NCBI GenBank assembly: GCA_025057695.1
Contig: JANWVB010000032.1
Span: forward strand, 1 to 13,052
DNA from: Patescibacteria group bacterium
Lineage (GTDB): Bacteria; Patescibacteriota; Microgenomatia; UBA8517
Reading direction: 5' to 3'
Length of the DNA: 13,052 nucleotides
A program made the translations under genes and the position numbers. Positions 1-7,438 of the stretch are shown piece by piece. Below the pieces are notes generated by a model that worked only from the letters and a program-made list of their open reading frames with translations, ran no database searches and was not told where the DNA came from. Every line of letters begins with the position of its first letter. The stretch's first letter is position 1.

Positions 1-2868
1 TCTGTAACAACCAATGGAATAGAAATAGCAAATCATACACCGACAACACCGACAAATAAGCTTTATAACTCAGGTGGTGCTTTATACTGGAACGGCAATT
101 TAGTTGGAAGAATAGCAACCTTAAATGGCTTAACAGGAACCACTCAGACTTTTGCCACTGGAACAAGCGGCACAGACTTTACCATCTCCTCCTCTGGCTC
201 AACTCATACATTTAACATTCCTAATGCGTCAGCAACCGCAAGAGGACTTGTATCCACAGGAGCTCAAACATTTGCCGGGGCAAAGACATTTTCAAGCTCC
301 TATATCAATATTGCGCCAAGCATATCAGAAGCAGGAATATCATTTCATGAAACTCCATTTATAAAAGTACATCCAGCTATTAACTCTGTTTACGTTGGAC
401 TTGATGCTGGAAATGGCGCAACAAATGGTTCTTCAAATACTGTCGTTGGCGATGAGGCATTTATCGCCGGAACAATAGGATCATTAAATACCGTTGTTGG
501 CGGAGGAGCTTTACGAAACGCTGTCGATTCGACGAGAAATGTTGTTGTGGGATATTCGGCGGGACATACAATAGTTTCAGGTTCTCACAATATATTGATA
601 GGATCACTTGTTGATGTGCCATCTGCAAGCACAAATAGAATGCTCAACATAGGAAATGTTTTATATGGCCTTAACTTATATAACGGTCCAACCATAAGCT
701 CCACTCCAGTATCAAATGGAAAAATTGGCGTCTTAAACAACAATCCAACATACACAGTAGATGTTTCTGGTGATTTAAGAACAACAGATAAAATAGTAAT
801 TGACGCAGGGGGACTTGAACTTGCAAGTCACACACCGGGAACAACAACAAACAGGCTTTATAATGTGAGTGGAATCCTTTATTGGAACGGAAACATTTTG
901 AGTGGAGGTCTCTATACACTGAATGGTTTAAATGCCACCACTCAAACATTTACCACTGGAACAAGCGGTACAGACTTTACCATCTCCTCCTCTGGCTCAA
1001 CTCATGCCTTTAATATTCCAGATGCATCGGGAACAGCAAGAGGATTAGTCACAACAGGAGATCAGACATTTGCAGGGGCAAAGACATTTTCAAGCGCCAT
1101 CACAGCTCCAACAGCAACGAATACCATCAATGGTTTGATCATTAATGCAGGAGCGTTATCTGGGGTAACAGGGATAACGTTTACATCAGGAAATCTTAAT
1201 ATGGCAAATGGTTTAATAGAAAACATTGGCAATGCTAATACAGACTTTACCTCAGGAGGAGGACTGAATTTAGCGGGACTTCTTACTGCATCATCTGGTA
1301 TTTCTGTTACAACTGAAGGAATAGAGATAGCCAGTCACACACCAGGAACAACAACAAACAGATTATATAATACAGGTGGCGATTTATACTGGAACGGTAG
1401 TTTGGTTGGAAGATTAGCAACGTTAAATGGTTTAACGGGAACTTCTCAAACGTTTGCTGTTGGAACATCAGGTACTAATTTTACCATTTCCTCTTCAGGT
1501 TCAACACACACCTTTAATATTCCCGATGCTTCAGGAACAGCGAGAGGGCTTGTAACAACAGGGGCTCAGACATTTGCGGGGGCAAAGACATTTTCAAATA
1601 ATATGACAGTAAGCGCAGATATTTATGCTAGCGCTCTTAGAAAAACTGGTACTGGATATCTCACTATTAATAACACATCAGACGCCATTTATATGTCTGG
1701 TAATGGTGGTAGTGGTAGAACATCAACGATTATTGCAGCTCCACCAGGTAATTGGCAATCTGATTGGCCCGGCGGTTGGACAGGGGGACTTGCAACATAC
1801 GATATCACTGCAGCAGGAATTTATTACTCCGTTCTTACAGCCAGATCAGACAGAAATCTGAAAAAAGACATTAATGATTTAAATTATGGCCTTGATGAAG
1901 TTTTAAGACTTCGGCCAGTAACATTTTATTGGAAACAACAAAATGGAGGAAGCACAAGCGGACTTGACATTGGTTTTATTGCCCAAGAAGTAGAACAGAT
2001 AATACCTGAATTCGTCGCTGGAGAAGAAGGCAAAAAAGGCATTAAGTACGATAAAATCGCTGTTTTATTGACAAAAGCCATTCAAGACCAATATAAAATT
2101 ATTGAAGAAAATAAAAGTAAAATAACGGCATTAGAATTAAAGGCTCAAACTCATACACCTTCCGTCCAAACACACGCTCCTTCTAGCGCCATTACTCCTA
2201 ACACCTCTTCGGCCAGCTCTCTTCCTCAAAACAATGACACTCTATTCCGACCTGCTGATGGGTTAGATATTTTTCATAAAAAAGTTGAGTTTAAGGCGCC
2301 TGCTGTGTTTAAAGCTTTTGTTGAATTTATTGACACCATCATAGTCTATGGCAACATTGAATTTCGGAGCAAAGTATTGTTTGACCAAGATACAGCCGGT
2401 ACTGCGACAATTCTTGCTGGACAAACCGAAGTAACAATTATTTTTGATAAAGAATTCCCAATTGCTCCGATTGTAAATGTGACACCAACGAATATTTCTG
2501 ACACAAAATACGCAGTAACAGAAACTACAACAAGAGGTTTCACAATCAAAATTGCCAATCCACAATCTAATGATGTATCGTTCAACTGGATAGCTATAAC
2601 AGCCAAAGGGGCAAAAAACTTTCAGTCATCCCAAAAAGACATAAAACAACAAGGAGACACTCCTGTCCAACTAACACCAGCGCCTCAATCGCCAACACCA
2701 TCTATAACACCTTCACCTATCCTACAAGAAACATTCCAAACAAAAACTATTGACAATAACCGAATTGATAATTCAGCAAGCAATTTAGGAATAAATGAAA
2801 ATAACACAAATGAAAACAATTCTGGCGTTTATTCTCAAACATTAGAAAACCAAGTTCCTAATCAATAG
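1..2868 (+). CDS. Repeat-rich fibre/adhesin-like protein with peptidase S74 chaperone domain (5' partial)
   Basis: Frame 1 is open from the first base to a TAG at 2866-2868, so this is the last 955 codons of a longer gene whose start lies outside the window. Residues about 6-99, 271-365 and 440-532 are three copies of a beta-rich module (shared core GTARGLVTTG, then QTFAGAKTF). Residues about 133-205 hold YadA-head-like GxxNxxxG repeats, followed by the PTYTVDVSGDLR motif common in S74 proteins. The S74 intramolecular chaperone domain starts at S616 in SDRNLKKDI, and S616 with K621 matches the Ser-Lys pair of phage tailspike S74 domains, which trimerise and then cleave themselves off. Helical residues about 686-716 may form a coiled coil. 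Unusually, about 240 residues follow: a Ser/Thr/Pro linker, an H-type-lectin-like beta domain (about 800-871) and a Pro/Thr/Asn-rich tail. Likely a trimeric surface fibre. The S74 call is firm; the lectin-like call is tentative. Confidence 0.9.
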   Translation, partial: SVTTNGIEIANHTPTTPTNKLYNSGGALYWNGNLVGRIATLNGLTGTTQTFATGTSGTDFTISSSGSTHTFNIPNASATARGLVSTGAQTFAGAKTFSSSYINIAPSISEAGISFHETPFIKVHPAINSVYVGLDAGNGATNGSSNTVVGDEAFIAGTIGSLNTVVGGGALRNAVDSTRNVVVGYSAGHTIVSGSHNILIGSLVDVPSASTNRMLNIGNVLYGLNLYNGPTISSTPVSNGKIGVLNNNPTYTVDVSGDLRTTDKIVIDAGGLELASHTPGTTTNRLYNVSGILYWNGNILSGGLYTLNGLNATTQTFTTGTSGTDFTISSSGSTHAFNIPDASGTARGLVTTGDQTFAGAKTFSSAITAPTATNTINGLIINAGALSGVTGITFTSGNLNMANGLIENIGNANTDFTSGGGLNLAGLLTASSGISVTTEGIEIASHTPGTTTNRLYNTGGDLYWNGSLVGRLATLNGLTGTSQTFAVGTSGTNFTISSSGSTHTFNIPDASGTARGLVTTGAQTFAGAKTFSNNMTVSADIYASALRKTGTGYLTINNTSDAIYMSGNGGSGRTSTIIAAPPGNWQSDWPGGWTGGLATYDITAAGIYYSVLTARSDRNLKKDINDLNYGLDEVLRLRPVTFYWKQQNGGSTSGLDIGFIAQEVEQIIPEFVAGEEGKKGIKYDKIAVLLTKAIQDQYKIIEENKSKITALELKAQTHTPSVQTHAPSSAITPNTSSASSLPQNNDTLFRPADGLDIFHKKVEFKAPAVFKAFVEFIDTIIVYGNIEFRSKVLFDQDTAGTATILAGQTEVTIIFDKEFPIAPIVNVTPTNISDTKYAVTETTTRGFTIKIANPQSNDVSFNWIAITAKGAKNFQSSQKDIKQQGDTPVQLTPAPQSPTPSITPSPILQETFQTKTIDNNRIDNSASNLGINENNTNENNSGVYSQTLENQVPNQ
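16..297 (+). repeat. Adhesin module repeat, copy 1 of 3
   Basis: About 280 bases running from GIEIANHTP to AGAKTFSS in the translation, with clear DNA-level similarity to 811-1095 and 1318-1597. This copy differs most, having PNASATARGLVSTG where the others have PDASGTARGLVTTG. All three copies are in frame within one gene. Confidence 0.85.
811..1095 (+). repeat. Adhesin module repeat, copy 2 of 3
   Basis: Second copy of the module inside the fibre gene, from GLELASHTP to AGAKTFSS. It keeps the core TSGTDFTISSSGSTH seen in copy 1. Its N-terminal third has diverged (YNVSGILYWNGNILSGGLYT against YNSGGALYWNGNLVGRIAT in copy 1). Confidence 0.85.
1318..1597 (+). repeat. Adhesin module repeat, copy 3 of 3
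   Basis: Third copy, from GIEIASHTP to AGAKTFS, lying about 250 bases upstream of the S74 domain. Its N-terminal part is closer to copy 1 (LYWNGSLVGRLATLNGLTG), while its middle part PDASGTARGLVTTG matches copy 2. Confidence 0.85.
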
Positions 2869-2902
2869 CAAAAATGCTACGATAAAAAATCAAGAACAAT
2901 AT

Positions 2903-3592
2903 ATGGGGATAATAAATTTTTTAATACGACCGAAAGTAATCATTATACTTGTCATTTTGTTTGTCCTTGCAGGGCTTTCTGTGTCGACTGTATATTTCTA
3001 CCAAGAATACCAAAAGGTCAAAAGAAATCCGGAACTTATTGTCAAAGCTGAGATTGAATCGGTTACAAACGATATTCGGCGGTTTATGGATCTACCAACA
3101 GATGAAGAGCCAACTCTTGCCACAGTCACAGACAAAGACAAACTTTCTGATCAGGATTTTTTCAAAAATGCCCAAAATGGAGACAAAGTGCTAATTTATG
3201 TCAAAGCTCAAAAAGCAATTCTATACAGACCATCAACAAAAAGGGTAATAGAATTTGCTCCTCTTTTTTTACATGCGTCTGACGAAAACCAATCAAACAA
3301 CAAACAACCAAATGTGATCTCTGTAGCTATTTATAACGGCACCAAAACACCTGGCGTGACAGCGGATTATGAAAAAAAGTTGACTGGAATTAAAAACATC
3401 TTAGTAACAAATAAATCCAATGCATCAAATGACAACTATACAAAAACATTGGTAGTTGACATAAGCGGTAAGAACAAAGAGATACTAAATCAAATAAGCA
3501 ATTTAGTGAACGGAGAGGTTATCGAAAAAATTCCAACCGGAGAAAAAGAACCACAAGCAGATGTTTTAATCATAGTTGGCAATCAACAGTAG
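2903..3592 (+). CDS. Membrane-anchored LytR C-terminal-domain protein
   Basis: 229 residues. Residues 11-33 form one hydrophobic membrane segment after a short N-terminus, so the rest is probably extracytoplasmic. Residues about 48-120 are a conserved-looking stretch (PTLATVTDKDKL, FFKNAQNGDKVLIY, AILYRPSTKRVIE) of a kind I associate with CPR membrane proteins. Residues about 138-226 fit the LytR_C domain: VISVAIYNGTKTPGVT at the start and PQADVLIIVG at the end. LytR_C occurs at the C-terminus of LytR-CpsA-Psr cell-wall ligases, but the catalytic LCP domain is absent here, so no ligase activity is claimed. The gene starts 34 bases after the fibre gene on the same strand, so the two are probably cotranscribed. 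It may serve in anchoring or processing at the envelope, which is inference. ATG was chosen as the only start that keeps the whole membrane segment; no clear Shine-Dalgarno is visible. Confidence 0.8.
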   Translation: MGIINFLIRPKVIIILVILFVLAGLSVSTVYFYQEYQKVKRNPELIVKAEIESVTNDIRRFMDLPTDEEPTLATVTDKDKLSDQDFFKNAQNGDKVLIYVKAQKAILYRPSTKRVIEFAPLFLHASDENQSNNKQPNVISVAIYNGTKTPGVTADYEKKLTGIKNILVTNKSNASNDNYTKTLVVDISGKNKEILNQISNLVNGEVIEKIPTGEKEPQADVLIIVGNQQ

Positions 3593-3649
3593 ACTTCAAG
3601 CCAACTTAGAGTATAGCAACTTATCCCAATATAAAACTTCCCCCAGATT

Positions 3650-4036
3650 CTAACCCTCACAAAGTAACTTTGCCTGCTCCAAAACTGTTTGGGTTGCACT
3701 CTCTTGCTTGTCAGGCGGGTAATTATACTTACGAAGCAGCTTTTTAACATAAATTCTCAACTTAGCCTGCACGCTTTCTTTGATTGTCCAATCAACTGTT
3801 GTGTTTTGGCGCAACAAAACCACTAGCTCCCTGGCTATTTGCTTAAGCGTCTCATCTCCAAGTTCCCTGATTGCGCTTTCGTTTGCGCACAAAGCATCAT
3901 AAAAAGCAATTTCCTCTTGAGTAAGGCCGGTTTCTTTGCCTCTTTCTCCCTCTTCTTTTATCTTTCTAGCCAGTTCTACCAATTCTGCAACCACTTTCGA
4001 TATCTGCAAACTGCAATTCACCACATTTATGTCAAT
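3650..4036 (-). pseudogene. hsdR: Type I restriction enzyme R subunit, C-terminal remnant (DUF3387 region)
   Basis: The frame encodes about 124 residues that match the extreme C-terminus of HsdR: GLTQEEIAFYDAL, ESAIRELGDETLKQIARELV, DWTIKESVQAKLRIYVKKLL and YPPDKQESATQTVLEQA. Full HsdR is about 900-1100 residues, with a PD-(D/E)XK nuclease domain and a DEAD-type translocase. None of that is present, because a stop codon (TAA at 4037-4039) lies directly upstream in frame and no helicase motifs are seen further upstream. The only candidate starts are GTG codons at 4024 and 4021. The piece ends with TAG at 3650-3652. Read as a deletion remnant of the restriction locus. Translation as a free domain cannot be excluded but has no visible support. 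The identification is strong. Confidence 0.88.
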
Positions 4037-4164
4037 TTATAAACAAAAAGTCACCAATAAGTTAATTATTTCACAAAATAGTTGACACAAACCAAAAAAT
4101 TTTCAGCTCATTGATCAAGTCTCTTATCTAAAAACAAACCCCGCAATCAAAACTCATCGGAGAT

Positions 4165-4743
4165 TTATACTGCAAGCTTTTTCTTCAACACAATACTACC
4201 CAGATCTTCAAACAACCTATCTATGTCTCCTTGCACAACACCTTCCTGATAATCGTGTAACCAAACACCTTCACTTATTTCCCTAGATATCTTGTTTAAT
4301 ATTTTCGAGATTTGATTTAGTAGCTCTTCCACATCTCTGTGAGCAATACGAGGCAATCTAGGCTGAACTATATCCTCATGTGCCAACCATTTATTACGAA
4401 AATTTCTTATTCTCTCGACAATACCTCCTTGCTCATCAGTTAGCACTTCTAAGACATTACTAGACTTTATCTTCTCACAAATACTACCAACCTTGTAAAT
4501 ACTCAACGACTTATGACCCTTGTCAAAAAACTTAGCCAACTCGATAAAAAGGTAAGAACCTAAAGCTCTCTCTGCAATTCAAAAGAAACTTTTATATCTC
4601 TCTTTCTCGCAACATTCTCGCGAACTCAAATTCTTATAAGCATAAAAGACAACAAGAACTAAATGGAACCTCTTTTGTAACCTTTTAAGGTAATCCTTTA
4701 ATTCAATCTGTTGACTTGTCTTCATTTCTTCCTGTCTGTTCAT
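4165..4743 (-). pseudogene. HEPN-domain (AbiU2-like) protein interrupted by an in-frame TGA
   Basis: From an ATG at 4741-4743 the frame gives 54 residues (starting MNRQEEMKTSQQ, ending KERYKSFF), then TGA at 4579-4581. It continues in the same frame for 137 more residues (IAERALGSYLFIELAKFFDK onward) to TAA at 4165-4167. The joined product would be about 192 residues and mostly helical, with RNKWLAH at residues 116-122 matching the HEPN ribonuclease motif R-x(4-6)-H. Resemblance to the AbiU2 HEPN family (abortive-infection-linked) is from the motif and overall shape, so moderate. The downstream piece has no ATG near its start, only TTG at 4539, so alone it would lack its first helices. It sits between the DUF3800 gene and the hsdR remnant, a usual place for accessory genes in type I loci. 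Most likely a nonsense-mutated gene; readthrough or a second start is possible. Confidence 0.6.
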
Positions 4744-4874
4744 AAAATCCTGTAATGAACAAAATTAACAATTTATATCATTGAAACCAGCTTTTAGACA
4801 CCTAATCCTTCCTGACTATAAGTATCTAACCAGATGGTGTATTTGAACTTTGTAATTTCATTTTCTCATAAACA

Positions 4875-4902
4875 TTGACTTTTTTATAGAATTAAGTAGA
4901 AT
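4875..4902 (+). promoter_or_regulatory. Promoter-like sequence facing the hairpin element
   Basis: TTGACT at 4875-4880 and TAGAAT at 4897-4902 are separated by 16 bases. A start about 7-9 bases downstream would fall at about 4909-4911, just before the 9-bp stem that begins at 4914. No plus-strand gene follows. AT-rich DNA produces such matches by chance, so this is suggestive only. Confidence 0.35.
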
Positions 4903-4913
4903 TGATTTACACA

Positions 4914-4982
4914 GACCCCGTTTTCCGAATTGTCACCGTAGGGTGTGCGTTCCAAGCTGACGCTTGGATAGGGAACGGGGTC
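4914..4982 (+). ncRNA. Compact three-stem structured element, possible small RNA or bidirectional terminator
   Basis: A GC-rich island in AT-rich DNA. The outer stem is a perfect 9 bp, GACCCCGTT (4914-4922) with AACGGGGTC (4974-4982), extended by CC/GG after a 2-base bulge. Inside are two hairpins: CACC/GGTG (4934-4937 with 4942-4945, loop GTAG) and the 7-bp TCCAAGC/GCTTGGA (4951-4957 with 4962-4968, loop TGAC). Together they can form a three-way junction. A weak T-rich run (GTTTTATTT) follows on the plus strand and a promoter-like sequence precedes it. The element lies 3 bases beyond the DUF3800 stop codon on the other strand, so it could equally terminate that transcript. It does not fit a tRNA (no T-arm consensus) or an integron attC (core boxes in the wrong sense). 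Strand and function are unproven. Confidence 0.45.
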
Positions 4983-4985
4983 GTT

Positions 4986-5627
4986 TTATTTAAATTCCCA
5001 TATATCCTCCACCCGCCCTGCATCCTGCAAAATCCTCAAATAACTTTTATCTTTTCCTGTATAACTTGAAAAAATAGAGCCTGCTGTCATATCTGCTAAC
5101 TGAATCAACGTGTTCTGTTTGGAATCGACAAATTTCAAATCATGAAAGACTCTTGAATTTTTATTATCCAGCCCGCCGCTTAAATAAACCCGCAACTGGT
5201 GGCGGATAGCTTTCTCCCCATGTTTGTCAAAGCGCAGTTTAGCATTACGGATATTTCCACGGCTGTTTTTCAGCACTTGCATAATCATATAGTTATAAAA
5301 ATTTTCTTTTTCCGAGCGGAGACTTGGGCTGTAGATAATTTTTTTGTCGCTTACTATCGCTCGTATTCGAAACTTGAAATTTTTAACAGCGGCAAAAAAT
5401 TCATTTCTGAATTTACGGTTAGTTTTGTTAAATTTAAATTCATAAAAATCTGAAACTTGTAGCTTGCGGCGCAATTCCTTAATCGCTACTGAAGTTTTTT
5501 CTGCTTCTAGGTAATCGTCGAATACAACAAAAGCAACAACAAAAAATTTAGATGATCCCTTATTCAGCTTAAATCCCGGATCGCCAGAATCATCTATAAA
5601 AACCAATTGTTTTGATTTTTCACTCAT
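4986..5627 (-). CDS. DUF3800 domain protein
   Basis: 213 residues. The N-terminal FIDDSGDPG (10-18) and C-terminal DSKQNTLIQLADMTAG (168-183) are the two hallmark motifs of DUF3800, an RNase H-like fold family whose acidic residues (D12, D13 and D16 here, with D168 and D179) suggest metal-dependent nuclease chemistry. The activity is not established for this protein. YEFKFNK (62-68) and LRFDKHG (131-137) are further conserved-looking stretches. DUF3800 genes often accompany restriction-modification and other defence loci. Here the ATG overlaps the hsdM stop as ATGA (5624-5627), showing it was built as a translationally coupled member of the type I operon, with the purine-rich end of hsdM serving as ribosome site. 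The frame is intact to TAA although its upstream partner is broken, so it may still be made or may be the youngest casualty. Confidence 0.85.
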   Translation of the reverse strand: MSEKSKQLVFIDDSGDPGFKLNKGSSKFFVVAFVVFDDYLEAEKTSVAIKELRRKLQVSDFYEFKFNKTNRKFRNEFFAAVKNFKFRIRAIVSDKKIIYSPSLRSEKENFYNYMIMQVLKNSRGNIRNAKLRFDKHGEKAIRHQLRVYLSGGLDNKNSRVFHDLKFVDSKQNTLIQLADMTAGSIFSSYTGKDKSYLRILQDAGRVEDIWEFK

Positions 5628-7158
5628 ACCTCAAACCCCACTTTCTTTAAATTCTCCCGTATCTTCTCCTCCAGCTCCTTTGATTGTTTAAACTGCTCTG
5701 ATAGTTCTTTGGTTAATCTTGCCATTTTTTCTTCAAAAACTTCATCATCTTCTATTTCAATATCCGTCCCTACATATCTGCCTGGTGTTAGGACAAAACC
5801 GTTTTTTCAACCTCTTGCAACGAAGCCGCTTTGCAAAAGCCTTTTACATCTTCATATTTACCGTCTTTGTTGCGCCAATTGTGGTAGGTTTGGGCAATTT
5901 TTTCTATCTCTTCATCGGTCAGCTACCTGTGGCGACAGTCAATCATCCTGCCCATTTTTCTTGCGTCGATAAATAAAATTTCATTGTGTCGATCTCGGAA
6001 TTTGTGATTGTATCGGTCGCGAGAAACAAACCACAAACACGCTGGTATTTGCGTTGTGTAAAACAGTTTGTCTGGCAGAGCCACAATACAATCAATAAGC
6101 CCTGCCAAGATTAAGTTCTTTCTGATTTCTCCTTCACCGGCCGTGTTGGCAGAAAGCGAACCATTAGCCATCACAAATCCGGCAATGCCGGCAGGTGCAA
6201 GGTGATGGATAAAATGCTGAATCCATGCATAGTTGGCATTTCCCTTTGGCGGCACGCCGTATTGCCAACGGATATCCTCACGCAATCTCTCACCTCCCCA
6301 GTCGCTAACATTAAACGGAGGATTGGCTAAAATAAAATCTGCTTTCAAATCCTTGTGCTGATCATTCTGGAAACTATCGCCTAGCGCAATCTGGCTGCTT
6401 TCAATCCCGCGAATTGCCAAATTCATCTTACAAAGCCTCTATGTGGTGGGGTTTGATTCCTGCCCATAAATCGATATGTCATCAATTCTGCCGCCATGCG
6501 TTTCAATAAACGACTCACTTTGAACAAACATGCCCCCACTGCCACAGCAAGGGTCATAAACCCTACCTTTGAATGGTTCAATCATTTGAACTAACAACCT
6601 GACAACCGAAGCAGGAGTAAAAAACTCTCCTCCGCCTTTACCCTCCGCGCTTGCAAACCTGCCGATGAAATACTCATACACTCTGCCCAACACATCTTTA
6701 GATTTACTTTCTCTGTCTCCCAGTCCTATCGTGCCAATAAGGTCAATAAGTTCTCCAAGTCTTTGTTTGTCTAGTGTTTGTCTGGCGTATTCTTTAGGTA
6801 AAACCCCCTTAAGCGAAGGGTTATCTTTCTCTATTGCCACCATTGCCTCATCCACAAGCTTACCAATTTCCGGGCTTTTGGCATTTTGGGACAGAAAGCT
6901 CCACCTTGCCTGCTCAGGCACCCAAAAGACATTTTCAGCCAAATATTCGTCTTTATCTTCAGGATCAGAAAGAGGATCCGACTTTAACTTCTCATGCAGT
7001 TCTTCGAAAGAATCGGAAATATACTTAAGAAAAACAAGTCCCAAAACAATATGTTTATACTCTGATGCGTCCATATTGTTGCGCAATTTATCCGCCGCGG
7101 CCCAGAGTTTTTCTTCAAAGCCAAGATTGGCAAAGTTTTTACTTTTGCTATCTGACAT
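5624..7158 (-). pseudogene. hsdM: Type I restriction-modification DNA methyltransferase, multiply broken
   Basis: Joined, the frames give a normal-length HsdM of about 511 residues, an adenine-N6 methyltransferase that would work with HsdS. The N-terminal helical domain (about 12-150) is followed by the SAM motif VYDPCCGSGGMF, then the catalytic NPPF in ADFILANPPFNVSDW, and near the end FVLTPGRYVG. Three lesions interrupt it. A TAG at 6439-6441 (codon 240) sits where the family has Trp in PTTWRL. A TAG at 5923-5925 (codon 412) sits where Glu is expected in RHRELTDEE. One A is missing from the A-run at 5802-5807 (minus strand), after which the frame resumes as NGFVLTPGRYVGTD and runs to TGA at 5624-5626. 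Translation therefore stops before the catalytic motif. No hsdS is recognisable and hsdR is only a tail, so the system is dead. The frameshift alone could be an assembly error; the two nonsense codons are harder to dismiss. Confidence 0.92.
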
Positions 7159-7178
7159 AATTTCAAAATTTATCCCAA

Positions 7179-7184
7179 ATTATA
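7179..7184 (-). promoter_or_regulatory. Candidate -10 box for the hsdM operon
   Basis: A perfect TATAAT on the minus strand ends 20 bases before the hsdM ATG (7156-7158). No good -35 hexamer lies at 16-18 bases; the sequence there is TGGCAC-like. The spacing would give a very short leader, consistent with the weak Shine-Dalgarno. Confidence 0.4.
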
Positions 7185-7438
7185 GCCTAAGAAGTTACCG
7201 AGTGCCATATTTATAACTTAAATACTTGTTCAGCATCCCGAACTTTTTTTAGTTATGCAAAAAATCAAGTACCGGCAAAACAACTATGAAATTAGTTGAC
7301 GATAAAATTCCTAAACAAATCAGAAAAATGCTACTAAAATAAGCGATCTCTTTGGTGGATCTCAAAATCTTTTCCGAGAAATCTATACCTTACGCATGCC
7401 TGAAGTTGCTAAAAAGTTGCGGTTTTATATTATGAAAT

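Noticed and set aside
1..2868. Prophage tail-fibre gene
   Set aside because: S74 domains are common in phage, but no other phage gene is nearby and the LytR_C neighbour fits a cellular surface locus. A phage origin of the domain remains possible.
4744..4913. Remnant of hsdS
   Set aside because: Minus-strand frames here give only very short peptides (for example MKLQSSNTPSG) with no target-recognition or coiled-coil spacer signature.
4914..4982. tRNA or integron attC site
   Set aside because: The outer stem resembles an acceptor stem, but there is no T-arm consensus or CCA-adjacent layout. The arms do not have the RYYYAAC ... GTTRRRY order of an attC.
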